The notes under the pieces: generated by a model
The model's input: only the letters and a program-made list of their open reading frames with translations
Database searches by the model: none
Told to the model about the DNA's origin: nothing
Shown here: positions 27,500-36,769 of the stretch, one piece after another
Layout of the letters: the number at the start of each line of letters is the position of its first letter
Numbering within the stretch: position 1 is the first letter of the stretch
Assembly: GCF_019216885.1 (NCBI RefSeq)
Contig: NZ_JAAQRC020000001.1
Span: forward strand, 1,116,001-1,180,000
From: Methylobacterium sp. SyP6R
Lineage (GTDB): Bacteria > Pseudomonadota > Alphaproteobacteria > Rhizobiales > Beijerinckiaceae
DNA: 64,000 bases
Reading direction: 5' to 3'
Translations under genes and position numbers: made by a program

Positions 27500-28216
27500 A
27501 TGAATCCCGCCGACGCCGCCCAGGCGATGCCCGTGGTCGAGATCACGATGTTCGGCCTGTTCTGGCAGGCCCACCTCGTCGTCAAGGTGGTGATGCTCGG
27601 CCTGCTCGGCTCCTCGATCTGGTGCTGGTCGATCATCGTCGACAAGACGCTGCTGTTCCGCCGCACCAAGGCGGAGATGGACGCCTTCGAGGAGGAGTTC
27701 TGGTCCGGCCGGCCGCTGGAAGAACTGTTCCGCGCCTACAACGACAAGCCGGCGACCGGGCTCGCCGCCCTGTTCGTCGCCGCGATGCGCGAATGGCGCC
27801 GCTCCTACGAGGGCTCCGGCCGCTCGATCCGCAGCCTCGGCCAGCGGATCGACAAGGTGCTCGACGTGACGATCCAGCGCGAGGTCGAGCGGCTGGAATC
27901 GCGCCTGCTGTTCCTGGCCTCGATCGGCTCGGCCGGCCCGTATATCGGCCTGTTCGGCACGGTGTTCGGCATCATGACGGCGTTCACGTCGATCGCCGCC
28001 TCGAAGAACACCTCGCTGGCGGTCGTGGCGCCCGGCATCGCCGAGGCCTTGTTCGCCACCGCGATCGGCCTGTTCGCGGCGATTCCCGCGGTGCTCGCCT
28101 ACAACAAGCTCCAGGCCTCGGTCGCCAAGGCGCAAGGGCGTCTGGAGGGCTTTGCCGACGAGTTCTCGGCGATCCTGTCGCGCCAGATCGACGAGCGCAT
28201 GGCCCTGGCGGCCTGA
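27500..28216 (+). CDS. tolQ: Tol-Pal system proton-channel subunit TolQ
   Basis: A 238-residue inner-membrane protein with three helices: about 25-45 (VVKVVMLGLLGSSIWCWSII), and two near the C terminus around GPYIGLFGTVFGIMTAFTSI and GIAEALFATAIGLFAAIPAVLAYN. The GLFGTVxGIM and EALxATAxGL motifs are those of the TolQ/ExbB/MotA family. With TolR it forms the proton-driven motor that energises TolA during cell constriction. The ATG at 27500 is chosen because GAGG lies nine bases upstream; an in-frame ATG at 27491 is too close to that site. Confidence 0.95.
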   Translation: MNPADAAQAMPVVEITMFGLFWQAHLVVKVVMLGLLGSSIWCWSIIVDKTLLFRRTKAEMDAFEEEFWSGRPLEELFRAYNDKPATGLAALFVAAMREWRRSYEGSGRSIRSLGQRIDKVLDVTIQREVERLESRLLFLASIGSAGPYIGLFGTVFGIMTAFTSIAASKNTSLAVVAPGIAEALFATAIGLFAAIPAVLAYNKLQASVAKAQGRLEGFADEFSAILSRQIDERMALAA

Positions 28217-28248
28217 ACCTTGAGCCTCTTCAGGAAGGATCGAGCCCG

Positions 28249-28695
28249 ATGAGCATGGCCTCCGGAGCGGCACAGGGCGGCGGGCGCCGTCGGCGCGGCC
28301 GGCGGAGCGGCGGCGCGATCAACGAGATCAACATGACGCCGTTCATCGACGTCGTGCTGGTGCTCCTGATCATCTTCATGGTCGCCGCCCCGATGATGAC
28401 GGTCGGCGTGCCCCTCGACCTGCCGCAGACCAAGGCCGCGCCGCTCAACCAGGATTCGAAGCCGATTACCCTCTCGATCCGCCAGACCGGCCAGGTCTTC
28501 CTCGGCGAGGACGAGCTCACCGACGACACCATCGTCGCCAAGCTCTCGTCGACCGCCAAGGACGGGTTCGAGGAGCGGGTGTTCGTGCGCGGCGACAAGC
28601 GGGTCGATTACGGCCGCGTCGCTCAGGTGATGGCGATCGTGACGGGCGGCGGCTTCAAGAAGGTCGCCCTCGTGACCGAGCCCGACCAGCGTTAG
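28249..28695 (+). CDS. tolR: Tol-Pal system protein TolR
   Basis: A 148-residue protein with one N-terminal membrane helix. The segment NEINMTPFIDVVLVLLIIFMV contains the Asp of the proton path. It is preceded by an Arg/Gly-rich cytoplasmic tail and followed by a periplasmic domain (ITLSIRQTGQVFLGEDEL). It works with TolQ in the motor. It starts 32 bases after tolQ with GGAAGGA upstream and ends 18 bases before tolA. Confidence 0.95.
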   Translation: MSMASGAAQGGGRRRRGRRSGGAINEINMTPFIDVVLVLLIIFMVAAPMMTVGVPLDLPQTKAAPLNQDSKPITLSIRQTGQVFLGEDELTDDTIVAKLSSTAKDGFEERVFVRGDKRVDYGRVAQVMAIVTGGGFKKVALVTEPDQR

Positions 28696-28713
28696 TAGGG
28701 CGGGGTTCTTCCG

Positions 28714-30315
28714 GTGGCGTTTCCCTTCGACAGGTCCGAGCCCGGCGTCTGGGTCTCGGCCGGCGCGCACGTGGTGCTGATCGGCTTGGCGCTCTTCGCC
28801 GCCGCCTCGCACACGCTGCCGCAGGCCGAGGAGGGCGTGCCGGTCGAGGTCATCACCGAGAACCAGTTTTCGGAGTTGACCAAGGGCCAGCGCGACGGCG
28901 ACGCCCCGGCCAAGAGCCCGCGCGCCGACCGTGTCGCCGACAAGCAGCAGGAGAACGATCCCGGCGAGGCCAAGGCCAACGTGCCGACCCCGCCGACGCG
29001 CCCGCCCGAGATCAAGGTCGCCAACGCCGAGGAGATGCCGACGCCGCCCCTGCGCCCGGCCCTCGAGCAGCCCGAACCCGCCCCGATGCCACCGGCCCGC
29101 CCCGACACCGCCAAGGCTGACGCTGCAAAGGCCGATGCCGAGAAGGCCGCGGCGGCTGCCGCAGCCGCCGCCGAGAAGGCCAAGGCGGAGGCAGAGGCGC
29201 GCGCCGAAGCCAAGGCGGAAGCCGAGCGCGAGGCCAAGGAGGCCGCCAAGGAAGCGGCCCGCGAGGCCGCCAAGGAGGCGGCGAAGGCCGCAGCCAAGGA
29301 AGCGGCGAAGGAAGCAGCCAAAGCGGCGGCCGAGAAGGCGGCGGCCGTGGCCGCCAAGGAAGCTGCAAAGGCCGCGGCGGAGAAGGCGGCGGCCGAGAAG
29401 GCCGAGGCCGAGGCGATCCGGCGCGAGGAACTGGCCGAGGCCAAGGCAGCGGCCGAGAAGGCCGCCGCCGAGAAGGCGGCGGCGAAGGCCAAGGCCGAAG
29501 CCAAGGCCCGCGCCGACGCCGAGGCGAAAGCGAAGGCCGAGGCCAAGGCGGAAGCCGAGGCCGAAGCGAAGGCGAAGGCTCAAGCGGACGCCGAGGCGAA
29601 GGCCAAGGCAGTCGCCGAGGCCAAGGCGAAGGCGGACGCCAAGGCGCGCGCCGAGGCCAAGGCCGAAGCGGAGGCCCGGAAAGCCGAGGCGGAAGCGAAG
29701 GCCGAGGCCGAAGCCGAGGCGAAAGCGCAAGCCAAGGCGGACGCCGAGGCCAAGGCCCACGCCGCCGCGGAGGCCAGGGCCAAGGCGGAGGCCGCCGCGA
29801 AGGCCAAGGCCATGGCGGACGCGAAGGCCAAGGCCGCTGCCGAGGCCAAGGCCAGGCGCCAGGCCGAGCTCGCCGCCAAGTTCAATTCGGGCTCGATCCG
29901 CGACATGCTGGCCTCGCACGGGCCGTCGCAATCGACCGGCGCCACCGGCCGCGAGGTGCAGCGCACCGCCGCCCTCGGAGCCGCGACCGGCACGTCGCAG
30001 CGCCTCAACCCGAGCCAGCGCGACGCCCTGGTCGGCCTGCTCCAGCAGCAGATCGAGCGCTGCTACTCGGCGCCGCCCGGCGCCGCGCAGGGGATCGTGC
30101 TGCCGCAGCTCGACATCCGCCTGAACCCCGACGGGTCGCTCACCACCGAACCGCGCATCCTGCGCGCCGGCGGCAGTGCGGTCGATCGCTCGATCGCCGA
30201 GGCCGCGGTGCGGGCGGTGCGGCGCTGCGCGCCCTTCCGCATCCCGTCCCAGTTCGCCCCGTTCTACAACGACTGGCGGGTCATCAACGCCGAGTTCGAG
30301 CTGCCGCGGGCCTAA
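28714..30315 (+). CDS. tolA: Tol-Pal system envelope-spanning protein TolA
   Basis: A 533-residue protein starting at a GTG. One membrane helix at about residues 12-30 is followed by a Pro-rich segment and a very long helical domain of Ala, Lys and Glu (about 130-395). The C-terminal domain (about 415-533) is TonB/TolA-like, with [20 protein letters not shown] and [11 protein letters not shown]. The helical part spans the periplasm so that the C-terminal domain can reach TolB/Pal at the outer membrane. The low-complexity DNA produces long meaningless frames on the other strand and in other phases. The helical domain is longer than the E. coli one. Confidence 0.93.
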   Translation: MAFPFDRSEPGVWVSAGAHVVLIGLALFAAASHTLPQAEEGVPVEVITENQFSELTKGQRDGDAPAKSPRADRVADKQQENDPGEAKANVPTPPTRPPEIKVANAEEMPTPPLRPALEQPEPAPMPPARPDTAKADAAKADAEKAAAAAAAAAEKAKAEAEARAEAKAEAEREAKEAAKEAAREAAKEAAKAAAKEAAKEAAKAAAEKAAAVAAKEAAKAAAEKAAAEKAEAEAIRREELAEAKAAAEKAAAEKAAAKAKAEAKARADAEAKAKAEAKAEAEAEAKAKAQADAEAKAKAVAEAKAKADAKARAEAKAEAEARKAEAEAKAEAEAEAKAQAKADAEAKAHAAAEARAKAEAAAKAKAMADAKAKAAAEAKARRQAELAAKFNSGSIRDMLASHGPSQSTGATGREVQRTAALGAATGTSQRLNPSQRDALVGLLQQQIERCYSAPPGAAQGIVLPQLDIRLNPDGSLTTEPRILRAGGSAVDRSIAEAAVRAVRRCAPFRIPSQFAPFYNDWRVINAEFELPRA

Positions 30316-30346
30316 AACTCCTGCCGGCCGCCTGCCTCACCCCACG

Positions 30347-31690
30347 ATGGACGTCCCTTCCATGCACTCCCCCTCGCGATTGCGTTCCGCGCTCGCCGCA
30401 TTCCTGTGGCTGTGCCTCGCCGCTTGCTTCGCCTCGCCGGCGCAGGCGCAGCTCAACCTGCGCATCGGCCCCGGCGGCGCCTTCCAGCCGATGCCGATCG
30501 CCATCGCCGACTTTTCCGGCGATCCGAGCCTCGGGCCGACCCTGTCGGGCATCGTCACCAACAACCTGAAGCGCTCCGGCTACTTCACCCCGGTCGAGAA
30601 GGCGCGCTTCCCCGAGAGCCCGAACTTCGACGCCGCGCCCAACTTCGCCGCCTGGAAGGATATGGGCGTGCAGGGCCTCGTCACCGGCCGGGTCATCCGC
30701 GACGGGTCGGGCCGGCTCAAGGCCGAGTTCCGGCTGTGGGACGTGCTGTCGGGCCAGCAGATGATCGGCCAGCAATATGCCGGCGACGGCGCCAATGCGC
30801 GCCGCATGGGCCACCTGATCTCGGATGCGGTCTACACCAAGATCACGGGCATCGGCGGCTTCTTCGACACCCGCGTCGCCTTCGTCGACGAATCGGGCTC
30901 GAAGGAGCACCGCCGCAAGCGCCTCGCCATCATGGACCAGGACGGCGCCAACGTGCGGTATCTCACGAGCGGCGAGGCCTCGGTGGTGGCGCCGCGCTAC
31001 TCGCCCTCGACCCAGGACATCACCTACATGGCCCAGGTCACCGGCCAGCAGCCGAGGGTGCAGGTGATCAACCTCTCGACCGGCGCCCGCCAGGTGATCC
31101 CGACCAACGCCGAGATGAGCACCAGCCCGCGCTTCTCGCCGGACGGGCGCCGCCTGGTGATGAGCGACCAGGATGGCGGCAATGCCAGCATCTACGTGAT
31201 GGACCTCGCCTCCAAGGCGCAGACCCGGATCACCAACGCTAACGCCATCGACACCTCGCCGTCCTTCTCGCCGGACGGGCGCGAGATCGTGTTCGAATCC
31301 GACCGCGGCGGCCAGCAGCAGGTCTACGTCATGGGCGCCGACGGCTCGAACCCGCGCCGCCTGACCTTCGGCGACGGCTCGGCCTCGCAGCCGGCCTGGT
31401 CGCCGCGGGGCGACTACATCGCCTTCACCCGCCAGCGGAAGGGCTCCTTCGCGATCTGCATCATGAAGCCCGACGGCACGGGTGAGCGCGTGCTGACGGA
31501 AGGCTTTCACAACGAGGGCCCGACCTGGGCGCCGAACGGCCAGTACCTGATCTTCTTCCGCGATCCCGGCGGCCAGGCCGGCGGCAAGCTCTACATGGTC
31601 GACATCACCGGCAAGGTCGAGCAGCCGGTCCCGACGCCGTCCTATGCGTCCGACCCGACCTGGTCGCCGCTGATCGACGCGCAGAAGTAA
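30347..31690 (+). CDS. tolB: Tol-Pal system beta-propeller protein TolB
   Basis: A 447-residue periplasmic protein if the ATG at 30347 is used; an ATG at 30362 gives 442 residues and has a slightly better ribosome site. The signal peptide ends near ACFASPAQAQ. An N-terminal alpha/beta domain (IAIADFSGD...GIVTNNLKRSGYF) is followed by six-bladed propeller repeats with the S-P-x-F-S-P-D-G pattern (STSPRFSPDGRRLVMSD, DTSPSFSPDGREIVFES). It shuttles between TolA and Pal. Unlike the common order, pal and cpoB do not follow; repeats and a convergent gene do. Confidence 0.96.
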   Translation: MDVPSMHSPSRLRSALAAFLWLCLAACFASPAQAQLNLRIGPGGAFQPMPIAIADFSGDPSLGPTLSGIVTNNLKRSGYFTPVEKARFPESPNFDAAPNFAAWKDMGVQGLVTGRVIRDGSGRLKAEFRLWDVLSGQQMIGQQYAGDGANARRMGHLISDAVYTKITGIGGFFDTRVAFVDESGSKEHRRKRLAIMDQDGANVRYLTSGEASVVAPRYSPSTQDITYMAQVTGQQPRVQVINLSTGARQVIPTNAEMSTSPRFSPDGRRLVMSDQDGGNASIYVMDLASKAQTRITNANAIDTSPSFSPDGREIVFESDRGGQQQVYVMGADGSNPRRLTFGDGSASQPAWSPRGDYIAFTRQRKGSFAICIMKPDGTGERVLTEGFHNEGPTWAPNGQYLIFFRDPGGQAGGKLYMVDITGKVEQPVPTPSYASDPTWSPLIDAQK

Positions 31691-31757
31691 AGATGGTGCC
31701 GGTCACGGCAGTGGCCGGGCACGAGTGTTCGCATCTCTCGACATTCATGAGGCTCCA

Positions 31758-31911
31758 TCCCATCCACGACCTCATCCTGAGGTGCTGAGCGATCTTCGAT
31801 CGCTCAGCCTCGAAGGAGGGCTCCAGAAGCCTCTGCGGCAACTGGACATCTCCTTCGAGGTCAGTCGATCTTCGATCGATCGACACCTCAGGAATGAGGT
31901 CGGGGGTGGGA
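31758..31911. repeat. long palindromic intergenic repeat (family 2, second copy)
   Basis: It shares with 23046-23176 the outer arms (CACGACCTCATCCTGAGGTG) and the inner CCTCGAAGGAGGGCTCCAGA unit. The inner loops differ and carry their own small palindromes (GATCTTCGATCGATCG). It lies just downstream of tolB. Confidence 0.8.
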
Positions 31912-31976
31912 TGAATGCTGTGCGCTCCTCGGCGGAAAGCGGAACGCTGCCCGCCTCATCCTGAACCGCATGGGTG

Positions 31977-32014
31977 TCTGGATTCCGGGTTCCGCTGCGC
32001 GGCCCCGGAATGAC
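31977..32014. repeat. half copy of family 1 palindromic repeat
   Basis: TCTGGATTCCGGG...CCCCGGAATGAC matches the right arm of the complete copies at 350-485 and 59033-59168, with one base different. The left arm is missing. Together with the family 2 element it fills most of the 573-base gap between tolB and the protease gene. Confidence 0.8.
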
Positions 32015-32263
32015 GAGGAGGGTGTTCGATCGACAGAAGAAAATCAATCAGTCCAACAGCAAGAAGAGCGCCGCGGGCGAACAAAAACCCGCCGCGCGAC
32101 CGTGACTTATGCCAATGGCCCGAGATGCTGACGCATCGATTCGATCTCGGGCAGGCCCGAGACCGACGGGGCCATTGACCCATCTCGATTTTTCGATGTC
32201 AAGCCAGAGGCTTGGCAAAAATTCGAGAACGGAATCAAAGGTCGTTTCCAACGACCGTTGGTA

Positions 32264-33775
32264 TCACTCAAGGCTCAACGCCACGAACCGCACCTCGCCA
32301 TCCTTGTTCGAGACGAGGAGCAACGCCGACTTCCGTCCGTCCTTCTTGATCTGGTCGATGCGGCGGGTCACGTCGGCCGGCGAGGTCACGGCCTCCTGGC
32401 CGACCTCGACGATCACGTCGCCGGCCTGGATGCGCTTGTCGGCGGCGTTGGAATTCGGGTCGACCCGGGTGACCAGCACGCCCTTGACGCTCTCCTTGAC
32501 CCCGAAGCGCTTGCGCGACTCGTCCGAGAGGCCGGTGAGGTTGAGCCCCAGCGCCTGACGGGTGACGTCGGCCTCCGGCTGCGGCCGGTTGAGGGCGGCC
32601 TGCGTTTGCGGCTTGTCGCTGTCCTCCAGGCGGCCCAGCGTGACCTGCTTGGTCTGCTCCTGGCCCTTGCGGATCGTGGTCACATCGACGACCTTGCCGA
32701 CCGGGGTCGAGGCGACGATGCGGGGCAGGTCGCTCGAACTCTTGACCTCGACGCCGTTGAACTTGGTGATCACGTCGCCGACCTCGAGGCCGGCGGTCTT
32801 GGCCGGGCCCTTCTCGTCGACGCCGGCGATCAGCGCGCCGCGGCCGCCGCCCTTGAGGCCGAGCGCCTCCGCCGTGGTGTCGTCGACGTTCTGGATCCGC
32901 ACGCCGAGCCAGCCGCGGCGGACCTCGCCGAACTGGCGCAGCTGGTCGATCACCGGGCTGGCGGTGGAGGTCGGGACGGCGAAGCCGATGCCGACCGAGC
33001 CGCCGGTCGGCGACAGGATCGCCGTGTTGATGCCGATCACCTCGCCGTCCATGTTGAACAGCGGACCGCCGGAATTGCCCTTGTTGATGGCCGCGTCGGT
33101 CTGGATGTAGTTGTCGTAGGGGCCCGACTCGATGTTGCGGCCCCGGGCCGAGACGATGCCGGCCGAGACCGAGCCGCCGAGGCCGAACGGGTTGCCGATC
33201 GCGATGACCCAGTCGCCCGGCCGCATCTTGTCGGAATCGCCGAGCGGCACCGACTTCAGCGGCCGGTCCGGATCGGGCTTCACCCGCAGCACCGCGAGGT
33301 CGATCTTCGAATCCTTGCCGATGATCTCGGCCTTCAGCTTGCGGCCGTCATGCAGGATCACTTGGATGTCGTTGGCGTCGCCGATGACGTGGTTGTTGGT
33401 GACCACGATGCCGGACGAATCGATGATGAATCCGGAGCCGAGCGAGTTCGAGCGGCGCGGTGCCCGCGGCTGGCTCTCGCCCCCGCCGCCACCCTGGCCG
33501 CGGCGGTTGAAGAATTCCTCGAACAGGTCCTCGAACGGCGTGCCCGGCGGCAGCTGCGGCATGGTGCGGCCACGCGCCTCGACGGTGGTGGAGGCCGAGA
33601 TGTTCACCACCGCATCCGTCACCTGCTCGGCGAGGTCGGCCAGCGAGGCGGGACCCTTGGCCAGCGCGACGCTCGGCAAGGCGGCCGTGCCGACGGAGAG
33701 CGCGAAGAGGGCCCCCGCGAGAGCGGGCAGGCGCCGTCTCGCGAAGGCGGGGTTACGGCGCGAGGAAGCGGCCAT
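32264..33775 (-). CDS. periplasmic Do-family serine endoprotease (DegP-like)
   Basis: A 503-residue exported protease/chaperone. The start at 33775 has GAGG upstream and gives a signal peptide ending near PSVALAK. The trypsin-like domain holds the catalytic His in VVTNNHVIGDA, Asp in SKIDLAVLRV and Ser in INKGNSGGPLFN. Two PDZ domains follow (GWLGVRIQNV...GLEVGDVITKFNG and GVLVTRVDP...IQAGDVIVEVGQ). A Gly/Gln-rich loop near residue 95 corresponds to the LA loop. It degrades or refolds damaged envelope proteins. It is the last gene of the hflK-hflC-DUF2065 group, an arrangement common in alphaproteobacteria. Confidence 0.94.
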   Translation of the reverse strand: MAASSRRNPAFARRRLPALAGALFALSVGTAALPSVALAKGPASLADLAEQVTDAVVNISASTTVEARGRTMPQLPPGTPFEDLFEEFFNRRGQGGGGGESQPRAPRRSNSLGSGFIIDSSGIVVTNNHVIGDANDIQVILHDGRKLKAEIIGKDSKIDLAVLRVKPDPDRPLKSVPLGDSDKMRPGDWVIAIGNPFGLGGSVSAGIVSARGRNIESGPYDNYIQTDAAINKGNSGGPLFNMDGEVIGINTAILSPTGGSVGIGFAVPTSTASPVIDQLRQFGEVRRGWLGVRIQNVDDTTAEALGLKGGGRGALIAGVDEKGPAKTAGLEVGDVITKFNGVEVKSSSDLPRIVASTPVGKVVDVTTIRKGQEQTKQVTLGRLEDSDKPQTQAALNRPQPEADVTRQALGLNLTGLSDESRKRFGVKESVKGVLVTRVDPNSNAADKRIQAGDVIVEVGQEAVTSPADVTRRIDQIKKDGRKSALLLVSNKDGEVRFVALSLE

Positions 33776-34001
33776 CTGGGAACCTCGTTGGGCAGGATCG
33801 TCGTCAAAACGGTTCGGGCCCGGAAGCGGGGGGCGGCGTTCCACCCCGTCCGCATCATGGCCCGGACAATCCCGGCGACCGGGCCGGGAATCCCCTTAAG
33901 ATCGTCTCCCGGCGAACCGGTTCAAGTCCCGGCGGATCGCCTCGGCCCAAGGACCAGCTTAACGGCCAGCGGAAGGGTGTGCCGAAGGATCGGTTTGGGA
34001 G

Positions 34002-34196
34002 TCAGCCGAGCAGCAGGCGCACCACGCCGACCACGACGACGCCGGCAGCGGCCGAGAGGAGGCCGACGAGACGCATCCGCTCCATCGGGGTCTGGGAGGC
34101 TTCCTGCATCGCCCGACGCATCGCCCCCGGGAAGGCGGCGCAGAGCAGGCCCTCGATGGCCAGCGCCAAGCCGAGGGCGGCGACGAGATCCTTCAC
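34002..34196 (-). CDS. DUF2065 family small membrane protein
   Basis: A 64-residue protein with two hydrophobic helices: LVAALGLALAIEGLLCAAFP at the start and VGLLSAAAGVVVVGVVRLLL at the end, joined by a basic linker (MRRAMQEASQTPMERMR). This pattern is that of DUF2065 (YjeT-like), typically encoded next to hflK-hflC. Its function is not known; the position suggests a role near the HflKC complex or membrane quality control. Confidence 0.82.
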   Translation of the reverse strand: MKDLVAALGLALAIEGLLCAAFPGAMRRAMQEASQTPMERMRLVGLLSAAAGVVVVGVVRLLLG

Positions 34197-34305
34197 GGCA
34201 GGACACCGCGCGCCCGCCCGCGGGCGGGCCCTTGCGCCTGTCCTGTTCCCCCCTGCGGTCGCATCTTGTTGGTCTCCGCGGCACGGCAGGCCCGGGGCCC
34301 GCCGT

Positions 34306-34336
34306 CACAAAAGCGCGCCCCGCCGGGGCGGGGCGC
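34306..34336 (-). terminator. rho-independent terminator after hflC
   Basis: On the minus strand a perfect GC stem (GCGCCCCGCC paired with its complement, 34315-34336) is followed by GCTTTTG at 34306-34312. It lies 49 bases past the hflC stop, so hflC transcription may be reduced before DUF2065 and the protease gene. The T-run is short. Confidence 0.6.
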
Positions 34337-34384
34337 TCGGGTATCGTCGCGTATCGGCGTCCGCTGAGGCGGAGGGGCGCCGGC

Positions 34385-35305
34385 CTACTGGCCGGCCGCC
34401 GGAGCCGCGGCGGGGCGGGCCCGCCCCTGCGGGTCGTTGAAGTAGCGGAAGAACTCCGAGCCGGGGCTGATCACCAGCCGCGTGTCGGACCCGCTCAGGC
34501 CCTTCTCGTAGGCCTGCATCGACCGGTAGAAGGCGAAGAAGTCCGGGTCCTGCCCGAAGGCGTCGGCGAGGATGCGGTTGCGGTCCGCCTCGCCCTGGCC
34601 TCGGAGCTGGTCGGCCTTCTGGTTCGCCTCGGCGAGGAGCACGGTCACGTCGCGGTCGGCCTTGGCCTTGATGGTCGCCGCCACCTGGTTGCCGTTGGCG
34701 CGCAGATCCGCCGCCTCGCGCTCGCGCTCGGTCCGCATCCGCTGGTAGACCGCCTGCGAGTTCGCCGCCGGCAGGTCGACCCGGGTCAGGCGCAGGTCGA
34801 CGATCTCGATGCCGAGATTCTTCGCCTGCCGGTTCACGTCCTCCTGGATGCGGTTCATCAGGCCCTCGCGCTGGGTCCGCACGATCGCGTCCCGCGAGGC
34901 GCTGGCGAGCACGTTGCGCATCGCCGCGTTGGTGAAGCTGGACAGGCGCTGGTTGGCGACCTGGATGTTGTTCACCGACTGGTAGAAGCGCAGCGGGTCG
35001 ACGATCTTGTAGCGGGCGAAGGCGTCGACCTCGAGGTTCTGGCGGTCGGCCGAGAGAACGGTCTGCACCGGCAGGTCGAGGTCGAGCAGCCGCTTCTCGA
35101 ACAGCACGACGCTCTCGACGAACGGCACCTTGAAGTACAGGCCCGGCTTGTCGGTGCCGGCCTGGTTCAGGACGGTGCGGACGCCGCCGAACCGCAGCAC
35201 CAGGGCCTGCTGGGTCTGGCCGACGGTGAAGGCCGCGGCGTAGACCATCACCAGGACGAGGACGCCGAGGACGACGGCGCCGGTGCGAAGCGCGTTGCCG
35301 TTCAT
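34385..35305 (-). CDS. hflC: HflC, FtsH-modulating SPFH/band 7 protein
   Basis: A 306-residue protein with one N-terminal membrane helix (TGAVVLGVLVLVMVYAAAF) and a periplasmic SPFH domain (QQALVLRFGGVRTVLNQAG...GLYFKVPFVESVVLFEKRLLD). A long charged helix and a Pro/Ala-rich tail follow. With HflK it forms a large cage around the FtsH protease and limits its access to membrane substrates. Its ATG overlaps the hflK stop (ATGA), showing coupling. Confidence 0.95.
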   Translation of the reverse strand: MNGNALRTGAVVLGVLVLVMVYAAAFTVGQTQQALVLRFGGVRTVLNQAGTDKPGLYFKVPFVESVVLFEKRLLDLDLPVQTVLSADRQNLEVDAFARYKIVDPLRFYQSVNNIQVANQRLSSFTNAAMRNVLASASRDAIVRTQREGLMNRIQEDVNRQAKNLGIEIVDLRLTRVDLPAANSQAVYQRMRTEREREAADLRANGNQVAATIKAKADRDVTVLLAEANQKADQLRGQGEADRNRILADAFGQDPDFFAFYRSMQAYEKGLSGSDTRLVISPGSEFFRYFNDPQGRARPAAAPAAGQ

Positions 35306-36531
35306 CGCGCGCTCCCCTGAGCCGAGCTCCCTTGGGCAGCGTTACCCGGACGGGCCGTGTTGGCGAATTCCTGCAGCGGCAGGACCGGCAGCACGCCGGC
35401 CGCCGCGGCACCGGCACCCGCCGTGCCGCCCTGGTCGATGATCACCTTGTTCACGCCGCCCAGCACCTTCTCCATGGTGTCGAGGAACATCCGCTCGCGG
35501 GAGACCGCGGGCGAGAGCTTGTAGGAGTCGTAGACCTCGCGGAAGCGCGCGGCCTGGCCGGTCGCCTCGGCGGTGGCCTGGGACTTGAAGGCCTCGGCCT
35601 GCTGCTGGATCTGCGAGGACCGGCCACGGGCCTCGGGCACCACGCGGCTGGCATAGGTCTCGGCCTCGTTGCGGGCGCGGGCGGCGTCCTGCTGGGCCGC
35701 GTTCACGTCGACGAAGGCCTGGCGCACCTCGGCCGGCGGGCTCACGCCCTGGAGCTGGACCACGTTGATCAGCACGCCGGCGCCGTAGGAATCGAGCGCC
35801 TTCTGGATGATCTGCTGCACCTCCTGCGCCACGCTCGACTGCTCGGTGGTCAGGATCGCCTGGATCTGGCGCCGTCCCACCACCTCGCGCATCGCGCTCT
35901 CGGCCACCGACTTGATGGTGCCCTCGGGGTTCTGGAGGTTGAACACGAAGTCCTCGGCCTTGGCCGGGTTCACGCGCCACTGCACGTCGAAGTCGATGTC
36001 GACGATGTTGTCGTCGCCGGTGAGCATCAGGCTCTCCTCGGGCACGTCCCGGGAGCGCTGGGCGCCGACGCCCGAGCGGTAGCCGATCTGGATGCTGCGC
36101 GACTCGCCGACATTCGGCTTGACCACCGCGCCGACCGGGTAGGGGAAGTTCCAGCGCAGGCCCTCGCCGGACTGGCCGGTATAGCGCCCGAACACCGTGT
36201 TGATGCCGACCTGGCTCGGCAGCACCGTGTACCAGCCGGTCATCAGCCACAGCACCAGCACGACCAGCACCGCCAGCACCGCGCCCTTGGTGCCGACCGA
36301 GCCGCCGCCGGGGATCAGGGTCTTCAGACGGTCCTGGCTGCGGCGCAAGAGGTCCTCGAGGTCCGGCGGCTGGTTGCCGCCGCCCGAGCCCCCGCCGCCC
36401 CACGGGCCGCCACCGCCACCGCCGCCGGAGCCGCCCCCCCAGGGACCGCCGCTATTGCCGCCGCGATTGCCCCAGGGACCGCCCCCGTTGCCGCCGCCGC
36501 CACTGCCGCCGCTCTGATTGCTCCAAGGCAT
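35302..36531 (-). CDS. hflK: HflK, FtsH-modulating SPFH/band 7 protein
   Basis: A 409-residue protein. The first 55 residues are almost only Gly, Pro, Trp and Ser (MPWSNQSGGSGGGGNGGGPW), the family's flexible cytoplasmic tail, followed by PPDLEDLLRRSQDRLK. One membrane helix at about 85-105 and an SPFH domain (GWYTVLPSQVGINTVFGRY...LRWNFPYPVG) follow. The helical part includes AARARNEAETYASRVVPEARG. The start at 36531 is taken from the conserved MPW opening. It is coupled to hflC and lies 238 bases after folA. Confidence 0.95.
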   Translation of the reverse strand: MPWSNQSGGSGGGGNGGGPWGNRGGNSGGPWGGGSGGGGGGGPWGGGGSGGGNQPPDLEDLLRRSQDRLKTLIPGGGSVGTKGAVLAVLVVLVLWLMTGWYTVLPSQVGINTVFGRYTGQSGEGLRWNFPYPVGAVVKPNVGESRSIQIGYRSGVGAQRSRDVPEESLMLTGDDNIVDIDFDVQWRVNPAKAEDFVFNLQNPEGTIKSVAESAMREVVGRRQIQAILTTEQSSVAQEVQQIIQKALDSYGAGVLINVVQLQGVSPPAEVRQAFVDVNAAQQDAARARNEAETYASRVVPEARGRSSQIQQQAEAFKSQATAEATGQAARFREVYDSYKLSPAVSRERMFLDTMEKVLGGVNKVIIDQGGTAGAGAAAAGVLPVLPLQEFANTARPGNAAQGSSAQGSAR

Positions 36532-36769
36532 GCTCGCCCACGTCCTTTCCCGGCCGGCACGCCCCGCGCTGTCTCTCGCGTCCCGCGCGGCACTCGCATT
36601 GCACTGGCACTCGCTCCTCAGCGATATCGGCTGAGCCCCCGGCGAAAGCAACCACCGGCGCGGCTCCAATTCTCAAGGTTTGTGCCCCGCTGCGGGAGTT
36701 CCATCGCCGCACCCGGGAACTTGAGATGGATTCGTCGTCTCGGACGTATCGGAACAGGGACTCACCGGC

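Noticed and set aside
28099..29931. Gly/Leu/Arg-rich open frame opposite tolR and tolA
   Set aside because: It is the reverse of the Ala/Lys/Glu codon repeats of TolA and has no independent features.
33905..33940. GGTTCAAGTCC, a T-arm-like sequence
   Set aside because: No acceptor stem, D-arm or anticodon arm can be built around it, so it is not a tRNA gene.
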